Positions 7,255 through 13,738 of a stretch of 13,738 nucleotides of DNA are shown here, in pieces; position 1 is the stretch's first letter; the number at the start of each line of letters is the position of its first letter. A program made the position numbers and the translations under genes. The DNA is from JAYSRU01 sp043720875 (GTDB lineage Bacteria > Bacteroidota > Bacteroidia > Flavobacteriales_D > Crocinitomicaceae), in assembly GCA_043720875.1 (NCBI GenBank), contig JAYSRU010000128.1, positions 1 through 13,738 of the forward strand. Direction: 5' to 3'. Below the pieces are notes generated by a model. It had not been told where the DNA came from. It was given only the letters and a program-made list of their open reading frames with translations, and did not search any database.

Positions 7255-7377
7255 TTGGTAAAAGACGGCGCAATTTTCATTCAAGGTGTCGGTATCACAA
7301 CGTTTGCAAGCGCAAGAGGTAAAAATCCCAATGGGTTGGAAGGTGCAATGGAAGTTTTAGGAAGATTGGTGGGGTAG
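7255..7377 (+). pseudogene. Remnant: duplicated 3' end of alaS (C-Ala domain)
   Basis: These 41 codons align to the last 43 codons of alaS (2577-2705), including VKDGAIFIQG, TFASA and the final NGLEGAMEVLGRLVG followed by a stop (TAG; native TAA). Six bases are missing in the glycine run, where GGGGGNAT has become GVGIT and T, and there are Gly-to-Arg and Ser-to-Pro changes, so this is not a functional C-Ala end. Many other differences are third-position synonymous. Weaker similarity may continue left to about 7242 with a one-base shift (GACAGTGCT against GACGCAGCT). With 2577-2705 it forms direct repeats bracketing the whole dlt-like operon. Confidence 0.9.
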
Positions 7378-7472
7378 GAATTATATACACTTCTAACTAC
7401 CATACGTTTTCATGCTGAGTAAACAGACACTACAATTCAATATGTTTAGTTTTAGATCTAGCGATTAAATTG

Positions 7473-7480
7473 TATATTCG
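7473..7480 (+). promoter_or_regulatory. Weak candidate -7 element for the gene at 7505
   Basis: TATATTCG differs by one base from TAnnTTTG and would place the transcript start near 7486, about 20 bases before the ATG. No clear -33 element is seen. The rest of 7378-7504 is A/T-rich, with no open frame, hairpin or repeat that I can recognise. Confidence 0.25.
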
Positions 7481-7504
7481 TTTTCAATATCTTCCCTGCG
7501 AAAT

Positions 7505-8263
7505 ATGAAACTATTACTGCTAATTTTCTTTTTGATTTTCAGAACTATGACTTTTGGTCAAGTGAATAGTTTTATTTGTTCTGTTGAAGGAATGAAGTAT
7601 AGAGAACTCCCGCTCGTTGAGACGTCTGTTTTAGACAATTTACAACGTAATCAATCCGCCACGTTCAAACTCGAATACATTCACCACAAGTTTTTAGTAG
7701 GGCTAGGATTTAATTATGCCAAACTAAAGGACGGACTCTATGCTTCTAGCGGATATTACGGAACTGGCGGCGGTTCAAGTGCATATAATTACCAGTCGGG
7801 AACAAGTAGAGCTTTGATTAATTATGAATATGCTGCATTTAAAAGTTACTTAGGCTTACATCAACCACAAAAATTTATTTCTTCTAAAAAAGTAAAATGC
7901 GCACTCTATTTTGTATCAACCTTTCAACTGTCACATTTAGTAAAATACACCGAGACAGATCATTATAGATATTCTTCTTGGGGAGGAGTCTCGTACATGT
8001 TTGGCCCAGTTAATATTTGGGGAAAATCAAGTTCTTTTGCTCCCTTCAAAGCACTCAACGCAGCAGAATATCTATATTCTGTAGGAATTCAGATCGGGCA
8101 AAAGGTGACATTCAAACACATTCAACTTGGAGTATTCATAAACTTTGGAAAAAACATCAACCAGAGATTAATGAGAGCGTCTATAAATTATGGTCCTAAA
8201 AACTCTTTAATTATTCAGAACGCTTTTGGAAGCTACGGCTTCTCTTGTGGTTATGTTTTCTAA
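7505..8263 (+). CDS. Hypothetical secreted or outer-membrane beta-barrel-like protein
   Basis: A 252-residue protein I cannot assign to a named family. Residues 1-19 form a hydrophobic signal peptide ending FGQ, a common Bacteroidota cleavage site, so it is exported. The mature part is rich in Tyr, Phe, Gly and Ser, with alternating hydrophobic stretches (KFLVGLGFNYAKL, ALINYEYAAF, KHIQLGVFINFG, SCGYVF) and a C-terminal Phe. This fits outer-membrane beta-strands and a terminal targeting signal, but is not proof. The start is the first ATG and begins the signal peptide directly. The gene stands alone on the plus strand, converges on the gene ending at 8279 with a 15-base gap, and sits between the two direct-repeat copies of that gene's 3' end, suggesting it is an accessory insertion. 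Confidence 0.7.
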   Translation: MKLLLLIFFLIFRTMTFGQVNSFICSVEGMKYRELPLVETSVLDNLQRNQSATFKLEYIHHKFLVGLGFNYAKLKDGLYASSGYYGTGGGSSAYNYQSGTSRALINYEYAAFKSYLGLHQPQKFISSKKVKCALYFVSTFQLSHLVKYTETDHYRYSSWGGVSYMFGPVNIWGKSSSFAPFKALNAAEYLYSVGIQIGQKVTFKHIQLGVFINFGKNINQRLMRASINYGPKNSLIIQNAFGSYGFSCGYVF

Positions 8264-8278
8264 CTACTTCAGCTCAAC

Positions 8279-8779
8279 TCAATTTCTACTGTTGTAGTAA
8301 TCGTCGAAACTCATACAGTTACTGATCAAATCATCGTAAGCATCTGGATGCTCTTTGGCAATTTGTTGGTAGTATTTGTTCTTTCCAAAAATTACTGCGT
8401 CAAAGTTCACTTCTTCCGCGTTGCTATCATACGGTAATTCTTCATATTCAGCATACAATTTGTATTTTTCGCAACGCCCAGCCATTCTCAAACATAAAGC
8501 TTTAAATTTTGAACGTTTAGAGACTTCTGCTGCCATTAAATAATATTTCTTAGCTAGTAGGCATTTAAAATATTCTTCATCGTCTTCTAGCTTTGTTAAG
8601 GTTGCACTTGATGTCCAGAAATAACGTTTCATCATCCAAGAATTACCATATTGCGTCATATTCAAATAGCAATTCGCTGCTTTAAAGTAATCTTCGTCAC
8701 GGTTCACATTTGTAGCATTCGCCCCTTTAGCCAGTAAAGATAGTAGCTTGTTAACGATTTGACTCTTAGTGAAGTGCAA
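8279..8779 (-). CDS. C-terminal part of exported hypothetical protein, separated by in-frame TGA
   Basis: The frame is open from directly after the TGA at 8798-8800 to the TGA at 8279-8281 (172 codons), in the same frame as the 611-codon gene upstream. Only a TTG at 8779 offers an early start; there is no ATG near the beginning and no ribosome-binding site. It therefore reads as the C-terminal domain of a protein of about 784 residues rather than a separate gene. Content is helical, with aromatic-rich repeats resembling TPR or Sel1-like segments (EDYFKAANCYLNM, EEYFKCLLAKKYYLMAAEV, LCLRMAGRCEKYKLYAEY). Its last 36 codons are duplicated at 7130-7241 with mostly synonymous differences, so this segment has been under selection as protein. 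It may be translated by read-through or reinitiation, or be freshly inactivated. Function unknown. Confidence 0.6.
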   Translation of the reverse strand: MHFTKSQIVNKLLSLLAKGANATNVNRDEDYFKAANCYLNMTQYGNSWMMKRYFWTSSATLTKLEDDEEYFKCLLAKKYYLMAAEVSKRSKFKALCLRMAGRCEKYKLYAEYEELPYDSNAEEVNFDAVIFGKNKYYQQIAKEHPDAYDDLISNCMSFDDYYNSRN

Positions 8780-8797
8780 TGAATCTTCAGCAACTAC

Positions 8798-10633
8798 TCA
8801 ATGTTCATTGAACATGTTGGTATAAAATGGATTTGCATTCAAATAGCGCTTAAATACATCTGTAGCATAAAAATCTGGACCTGCTTTATCGAAATATATC
8901 TTGGCTTTCTCAAGGTCATTCGCTCTCATGTATTTAGTACCAACTAAGTCTTGTAGCCTTGCTATTTCCTGGTTAAAACCGAATGTAAAACGTTTAAAGA
9001 ATTCCGATTTATTAGAATTAATAGCATAAAAATCTAAAATATCAATTACCTGATTGGTAGGATACTCAGCATCTAAATAATGGAAATATTCGTAGAAAAA
9101 ATCGCTACCTAAATTTTGATTTCTCTTTTGTGATTTCCAATACAATCCACTATTATACTGATTGGAACCTTCCTCAAAACGCTTAGTTTCCTCAATTTTC
9201 CAGAAAAATAAGGCTGCTAGTGCCGTTGCTCCTTTCAGTTGAAATTCACGTCCTAATGCAAACAAAAATTTAGCGTTCTTTTCTTTGACTCCAAGCGCAA
9301 TTATTGGTTCAATTTCTTTTAAAATTTTGACTTTATCGTTTTCAAGGTTCGCTGTTAAAGCCAAAGCTTTGATGTAATTGGCTTGTACTAAAATTTCGGT
9401 TTTCGCTCCAGAACGTTCTAAGGCTTCCGCATGACGCACTGCCATCACATTATTTTCGCTTAAAAAAGCAGCATAACAACTTAAAAAGTTTACCAAGTCT
9501 TTATTTTCTGCAACAGATATGTTTATTCTACCTAAGATATTCAACAACTCTTTCGCATAAATTCGATCCTCCACTACTCTTTCGCGTAAGTACTGGTCTT
9601 CATCCGTTTGGTTCTCCGCATAATAATTTCCATAACCAGCAGCAGGAAAAAATCGGGTATAACTTGGTGTCAAGATCCAATCTTCCAATTTATTTACTTC
9701 ACGCAATAGCAAGAAACTAAGGTTCCTAGAATTCGGGTTGAGTTGTTGAATTAAACGAATATAATCCAAACATTTACTAGGTGTCATTATGGCTTGTAAA
9801 AGATATACAGCTTCTTTTTCTTCGTTTGTAGTTGCTAACGCTAAGGTTTGTGTCATATCAATGTTCGTGTCATATTCATAACGAATCATGAAACGTTTGT
9901 CTGCTGCATTTGCAAACACGACTGCACTCATTAAATTTTTCTGAAACGGATTTTCTTCAATTAAGGCACGGAAATACAATGCCCAATAATCTACAATCGT
10001 TTTGTTGGCGCCTTTGAAATCAAAATGTGACGCATACAACTTAGTTATTGCATCAGAATTTCCTGCATAATACGACAAACGAATGGCTAAAAATGCATAG
10101 CGCTTTTTTAGACTCGCATCTTTACATGAATTAGAAAGTCCTATTATGCTTAAAATCAATTTATTGCGCACCTTAACATTCTTCGGCTGTGTTTCCCACG
10201 GATCAGTGCTTACCTTATTGTAAACCGCACATTTTCTAGCTATTTCCAAATATTTTAGCGCTTCTATATCTTTCCTTAAGTACAAATCCTTGATGAACGA
10301 ATTGGTAACTCTTAGTTTCTTGAAATCAACATTTCCATAAATTGCGGCAAGGATATCTCGTTGTGTAACATTCTGATTACAACGCAATCCCCAAAGTTTA
10401 GCATTTGCTATTTTACCAAAATCTAAGCTATCAATCGTTTCAAAATATGCCTCCCCAATGTTTTCATCCGGATACAAAAGCGACGCTGTATAATTATACG
10501 GTTGATAGTCGCGGTAACCAAATACCAAAGGGTTCATTAAACTAAATCTAATATCCTCACCATAAGGATAATAGCCACATGAATACGAAACGTTATTTAG
10601 TAAAAAGCACGTGAAAAGAAGCAATATTTTCAT
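8798..10633 (-). CDS. Exported hypothetical protein, helical-repeat, ends at in-frame TGA
   Basis: A 611-residue protein with a signal peptide (about 1-18, MKILLLFTCFLLNN onward), then CGYYPYGEDIRF and QPYNYTASLLYPDE, and a long alpha-helical remainder rich in Ala, Leu, Tyr and Lys. Segments such as FAIRLSYYAGNSDA-type helices, ALGREFQLKGATALAALFF and YMRANDLEKAKIYFDKA suggest TPR-like repeats. It is probably periplasmic. I do not recognise a named family; it resembles conserved Bacteroidota hypotheticals. The ATG at 10633 lies inside the end of the preceding lipoprotein gene (41-base overlap, different frame), implying translational coupling. The ORF ends ...MFNEH then TGA, and the same frame continues for 172 codons with matching helical content, so the natural protein is probably about 784 residues. 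A role together with the lipoprotein is inferred only from the overlap. Confidence 0.75.
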   Translation of the reverse strand: MKILLLFTCFLLNNVSYSCGYYPYGEDIRFSLMNPLVFGYRDYQPYNYTASLLYPDENIGEAYFETIDSLDFGKIANAKLWGLRCNQNVTQRDILAAIYGNVDFKKLRVTNSFIKDLYLRKDIEALKYLEIARKCAVYNKVSTDPWETQPKNVKVRNKLILSIIGLSNSCKDASLKKRYAFLAIRLSYYAGNSDAITKLYASHFDFKGANKTIVDYWALYFRALIEENPFQKNLMSAVVFANAADKRFMIRYEYDTNIDMTQTLALATTNEEKEAVYLLQAIMTPSKCLDYIRLIQQLNPNSRNLSFLLLREVNKLEDWILTPSYTRFFPAAGYGNYYAENQTDEDQYLRERVVEDRIYAKELLNILGRINISVAENKDLVNFLSCYAAFLSENNVMAVRHAEALERSGAKTEILVQANYIKALALTANLENDKVKILKEIEPIIALGVKEKNAKFLFALGREFQLKGATALAALFFWKIEETKRFEEGSNQYNSGLYWKSQKRNQNLGSDFFYEYFHYLDAEYPTNQVIDILDFYAINSNKSEFFKRFTFGFNQEIARLQDLVGTKYMRANDLEKAKIYFDKAGPDFYATDVFKRYLNANPFYTNMFNEH

Positions 10634-11675
10634 AACTAAAATTGGAACTAGTGGTTGGATTTAAATCAAAAAAGGTTAAGGTACTTTCGGAATCCAAATG
10701 TACATTTTCTTTCAGTAATAGAATAGCGTTTTCAATAATTTTTGGCGTTAGTTTTTCCCATTTAATTCGGTCTCCTCGGCGCACGTAACGATTCCCAATA
10801 ACATGATCTTGCGTAACTGTATACCACAACGAATTTCCATCCTGTTTTAAATTTTTCAAGAATCCTTTATCACTGGTTTGTATCAAACCCAAAAATTGGT
10901 TTTGTTGGTAATGGTGCAGCCAAGAAAATATGGGTAATGCCACATCGAGCGGCAATGGATACGTTTTACTATTTTTTACGTACAATTTCAATTCATTTAC
11001 ATCCAAAATTGAATTCTTTTCAGGATTGCCTTTTGGTCCGATTAAATTGTAACACATCAACATACACCGGTCCACAGGTGGAACCCCAACTAAATCTGGA
11101 TATTTAAACGGATACAAACGCAGCGTGCAAGAAAGCTTTACCTTAAGAATTGCTTTGATTTCTTTTAACAAGATAAAATAATTCGTTCGCGTACTTGGCG
11201 TCCAATCACAATCAATTTGCACTTCGTTCAGTAGATGTGAGGACCCAATATTGGTTTCAAATGTTTTGGTAATTAATCCACACATTCGCTTCGCTAGCGC
11301 TGTCATTTGGGTGGAATCATTCGACCTTAAACAACTTTCTTCAATAAATATGGTAGGAATGATTTCAATACCTTTAAAATTGCGGGCAAACTTTTTATCC
11401 ACTTTTATTAATTTTTCCGGAATGGAAAGCAAAGAGAAAGTCGTTTTATCTATTGGAATTTGTTTGAATTCTGCATCATGCACCACTTCAAAAAATTTCA
11501 GGTAAAGTTTGTCCGTGTGTGACTTCTTCAACATTTCAATTTCTTCGGTTGATTGAATTGTTCCACTTTTCCAATAATAGAACCCGCGATTAGAAGTGTT
11601 ATCCCCACAAGCAGTTAACATCAAAATCGCAACGACTAGACTTTTAATTTCTAGTGAAAAACTTCTAAATTTCAT
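10593..11675 (-). CDS. Lipoprotein with possible TIM-barrel glycoside-hydrolase-like fold
   Basis: A 360-residue protein with a lipoprotein signal peptide: hydrophobic segment about 12-20 and lipobox LTAC with Cys23, so it should be lipidated and periplasmic or outer-membrane. The mature part begins with a FYYWKSG segment. Later motifs recall GH18-like or DUF3142-type TIM barrels: IEIIPTIFIEE (103-113), VQIDCDW (152-158, a strand ending in acidic residues), LSCTLRLYPF (181-190), MLMCYNL (205-211) and DVALPIFSW (244-252). No catalytic assignment is possible by eye, and the family call is tentative. The gene starts ten bases after the tex stop and overlaps the next gene by 41 bases, so the three genes are probably co-transcribed. 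A glycan-related role is only a guess. Confidence 0.75.
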   Translation of the reverse strand: MKFRSFSLEIKSLVVAILMLTACGDNTSNRGFYYWKSGTIQSTEEIEMLKKSHTDKLYLKFFEVVHDAEFKQIPIDKTTFSLLSIPEKLIKVDKKFARNFKGIEIIPTIFIEESCLRSNDSTQMTALAKRMCGLITKTFETNIGSSHLLNEVQIDCDWTPSTRTNYFILLKEIKAILKVKLSCTLRLYPFKYPDLVGVPPVDRCMLMCYNLIGPKGNPEKNSILDVNELKLYVKNSKTYPLPLDVALPIFSWLHHYQQNQFLGLIQTSDKGFLKNLKQDGNSLWYTVTQDHVIGNRYVRRGDRIKWEKLTPKIIENAILLLKENVHLDSESTLTFFDLNPTTSSNFSYENIASFHVLFTK

Positions 11676-11685
11676 AGCTCCAACG

Positions 11686-13738
11686 TTATATTTTTCTCAA
11701 ACCAATTCTACCTCTTGCTGCATCTACTTCCATTACTTCTACTTGAACATGTTCGTGTAATTTGATAAATTGGGTTGGGTCTTCAACGTAAACGGGTGCA
11801 AGCATCGATTTATGAATGAGTCCATTTTGCTTAATTCCAATATTAACAAACGCTCCGAAAGCAGTTACATTCGTTACCAATCCGGGCAGTGTCATGCCGA
11901 TACGAAGATCGTCAATACTTCTAATCGTGCTGTCAAACTCCAATACTTTGGCCATTGACCTTGGATCGCGGCTTGGTTTCTTGAGTTCTTTCAAAATATC
12001 GCTAAAAGTGTAGGTGTCTACTTCTTTATAATCATCCGGATTCAATGCATTCAAAATAGTAGTATTACCGATAAGTTCTTTTAAACTCACTCCTGCTTTC
12101 TTAGCTATTCCATTCACAACCTTGTAGGTTTCTGGATGCACGGCGCTATCGTCTAAAGGGTTTTCTGCATTTTTGATTCTTAAAAATCCTGCAGCTTGTT
12201 CAAAGGCTTTTCCACCGAGTCTTTTTACCGTTTTCAGTTCTTCCCTACTCTTAAACATTCCGTTTAACGCTCTATGTTCGACGATATTTAAAGCCAATTG
12301 TGGACCTAAACCAGCCACATAACCTAACAAATAGGCGGATGCAGTGTTTACATCAACCCCAACCGTATTCACGCAACTCATCACCACATCGTCTAAAGTG
12401 GTTTTTAATTTTGGTTGATTTACTTCGTGTTGATATTGCCCAACGCCTAACGATTTTGCGTCTATCTTAACCAATTCAGCCAAAGGATCTGCTAAGCGAC
12501 GACCAATACTGATCGCACCACGAACCGTAACATCAAAGCCTGGGAATTCCTTCCTTGCTTCAGCACTGGCAGAATAGATGGATGCACCGTCTTCATTTAC
12601 CGAAAATACTTGTATCTCTCGATCGAATCTTATTTTTTGAATAAACGCTTCCGTTTCACGTCCAGCTGTACCATCACCAATTGCAATCGCCTCAATTTTA
12701 TACGCTTGCACGAGTTGTGCTATTTTCGCTTGTGCCTTTTCGCGTTCATTTTGAGGCGGATGCGGATAAATATTCTCGTTATGTAAGAGCACGCCTTGCT
12801 CATCTAAGCACACCACTTTACATCCCGATTTGAAGCCAGGATCCATGGCTAAAATTCGTTTAGAACCGAGCGGAGAAGCCAATAATAATTGGCGCAAATT
12901 AGTTGCAAAAACTTTGATTGCTTCTAAATCTGCTTTATCTTTTGCGGCATTCATTACTTCAGTTTCTAAGGATGGGCAAAGTAAACGCGCATACGATTCT
13001 TTACAGGCTTGCTGCACGTATAATGCGCAATCGTTGGATGCCTTCATGAAAAAACGTTCCACTAACTCTAAGGCTTGCTCTTTTTCTGGCTGTGCTTTTA
13101 CAGAAAGAATTCCCTCGCGCTCACCTCTAATAATGGCTAATAAACGATGCGAAGAAACACGGCTTAGGTTCTGAGAAAATTCATATAAATCTCGGTATTT
13201 CTCCCCTTCATCGGTCTTATTTTTCAACAACTTAGCCTGAAGATTTGCGCGCGTTGAAAATAGATTTCGGAGGCGAGAACGCAAGGTCATATTTTCATTT
13301 ATCCATTCTGCCATGATATCCACCGCACCTTGAATAGCCATTGCCTCGTCTTCTACTTCACCTTTCACATAGCGCGAAGCAAAATTTTCAACATCGCCTG
13401 CACCTTGACTCATGATTAAGCGCGCTAAGGGTTCTAATCCAAGTTTCTTCGCCTTGTCGCCTTTTGTTTGTCGCTTTTGCTTGTATGGCAAATATAAATC
13501 TTCTAGAATGGTAGTATCGTAACATTCTTCAATTTTCAGTTTCAATTCATTCGTTAATTTACCTTGCTCTGAAATACTTTCCAAAATTGACTTTTTTCGG
13601 GTAATTAACGTGGTAAATTCTTTCGCTTCGTCTCGAATACTGGCTATTTGAACTTCATCCAAGGCTCCAGTCATTTCCTTTCGATACCTAGATATAAACG
13701 GAATTGTTGCCCCATCTTCTAATAAACGAAGCGTAGCG
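11686..13738 (-). CDS. tex: Tex-family S1 RNA-binding protein (5' end beyond window)
   Basis: Cytoplasmic nucleic-acid-binding protein of the Tex/YhgF family, linked to transcription and RNA metabolism. The frame stays open from the window's right edge: 21 codons before the Met at 13674 read TLRLLEDGATIPFISRYRKE, the conserved Tex N-terminal segment, so that Met is internal and the true start lies outside. Counting from the first visible codon (683 residues): N-terminal helical region with DLYLPYKQKRQTKG (about 80-93), YqgF/RuvC-like domain starting ILAMDPGFKSGCK (about 295-307) with IGDGTAGRET (about 353-362), helix-hairpin-helix region (NIVEHRALNGMFKSREEL, KRLGGKAFEQAAGFLRI, about 484-521), and a C-terminal S1 domain (GMTLPGLVTNVTAFGAFVNIG, about 614-634) ending VDAARGRIGLRKI. 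No internal damage is seen. Probably heads an operon with the lipoprotein gene. Confidence 0.96.
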   Translation of the reverse strand, partial: ATLRLLEDGATIPFISRYRKEMTGALDEVQIASIRDEAKEFTTLITRKKSILESISEQGKLTNELKLKIEECYDTTILEDLYLPYKQKRQTKGDKAKKLGLEPLARLIMSQGAGDVENFASRYVKGEVEDEAMAIQGAVDIMAEWINENMTLRSRLRNLFSTRANLQAKLLKNKTDEGEKYRDLYEFSQNLSRVSSHRLLAIIRGEREGILSVKAQPEKEQALELVERFFMKASNDCALYVQQACKESYARLLCPSLETEVMNAAKDKADLEAIKVFATNLRQLLLASPLGSKRILAMDPGFKSGCKVVCLDEQGVLLHNENIYPHPPQNEREKAQAKIAQLVQAYKIEAIAIGDGTAGRETEAFIQKIRFDREIQVFSVNEDGASIYSASAEARKEFPGFDVTVRGAISIGRRLADPLAELVKIDAKSLGVGQYQHEVNQPKLKTTLDDVVMSCVNTVGVDVNTASAYLLGYVAGLGPQLALNIVEHRALNGMFKSREELKTVKRLGGKAFEQAAGFLRIKNAENPLDDSAVHPETYKVVNGIAKKAGVSLKELIGNTTILNALNPDDYKEVDTYTFSDILKELKKPSRDPRSMAKVLEFDSTIRSIDDLRIGMTLPGLVTNVTAFGAFVNIGIKQNGLIHKSMLAPVYVEDPTQFIKLHEHVQVEVMEVDAARGRIGLRKI

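Noticed and set aside
2577..7377. Site-specific integrative element using the alaS 3' end as attachment site
   Set aside because: The alaS-end repeats bracket the operon, but no integrase lies inside and the adjoining second gene end is better explained by tandem duplication or single-crossover integration. Not excluded if the integrase was lost.
8798..8800. TGA read as selenocysteine
   Set aside because: Only a weak five-base stem (TGAAG/CTTCA) follows, without a convincing SECIS shape, and no selenocysteine genes are in view. Nonsense mutation or read-through is simpler.
13674..13674. Met at 13674 as the start of tex
   Set aside because: The frame continues to the window edge with a conserved Tex N-terminal segment, so this Met is internal.

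Overview
The window looks like a chromosomal segment of a Bacteroidota species, probably Flavobacteriales. A Crocinitomicaceae/Fluviicola-like host is possible, but that is recall only. The evidence is low GC content, absence of strong Shine-Dalgarno sequences, Bacteroidota-type -7 promoter elements (TAnnTTTG), signal peptides ending in FGQ, and conserved hypothetical proteins of a Bacteroidota kind beside tex.

Layout: (1) 93-2705 (+) alaS, alanyl-tRNA synthetase. (2) 2712-6940 (-) a tightly coupled five-gene operon, read right to left: acyl carrier protein (dltC-like), SGNH/DltD-like protein, a 50-residue membrane microprotein at 5386-5538, an MBOAT (dltB-like) and a D-alanine-type adenylating enzyme (dltA-like). 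(3) 6941-7504, a junction region with the operon's promoter and two gene remnants back to back: the 3' end of the gene now ending at 8279, and the 3' end of alaS. (4) 7505-8263 (+) a lone predicted secreted or outer-membrane protein. (5) 8279-13738 (-) tex (5' end outside the window), a lipoprotein with a possible TIM-barrel fold, and a large exported hypothetical protein whose frame is cut by a single in-frame TGA at 8798-8800.

The central result is that the operon is a complete dlt-like pathway in a Gram-negative lineage not known to make teichoic acids. The adenylating enzyme keeps the FCGE cysteine associated with D-alanine selection. The carrier protein has a DSI phosphopantetheine site. 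The DltD-like protein has its Ser (GSSEL) and Asp/His (DVMH) motifs. The microprotein has one membrane helix and ends in FIYQQF, the C-terminal signature of DltX, which in Gram-positives carries D-alanine on its tyrosine from DltB to DltD. The proposed flow is amino acid + ATP -> carrier thioester (DltA/DltC) -> across the membrane through the MBOAT -> DltX-like tyrosine -> an unknown envelope acceptor via the DltD-like protein. The MBOAT has Asn (FWNG) where I expect the catalytic His of the FWHG motif.

The operon is bracketed by direct repeats of the alaS 3' end, and gene 7505-8263 by direct repeats of the 8279 gene's 3' end. That order is what a tandem duplication, or single-crossover integration of a circular DNA carrying both 3' ends, would leave. 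Most differences between remnants and native copies are synonymous, so the repeats probably derive from alleles that diverged under selection, and the operon may have been acquired.
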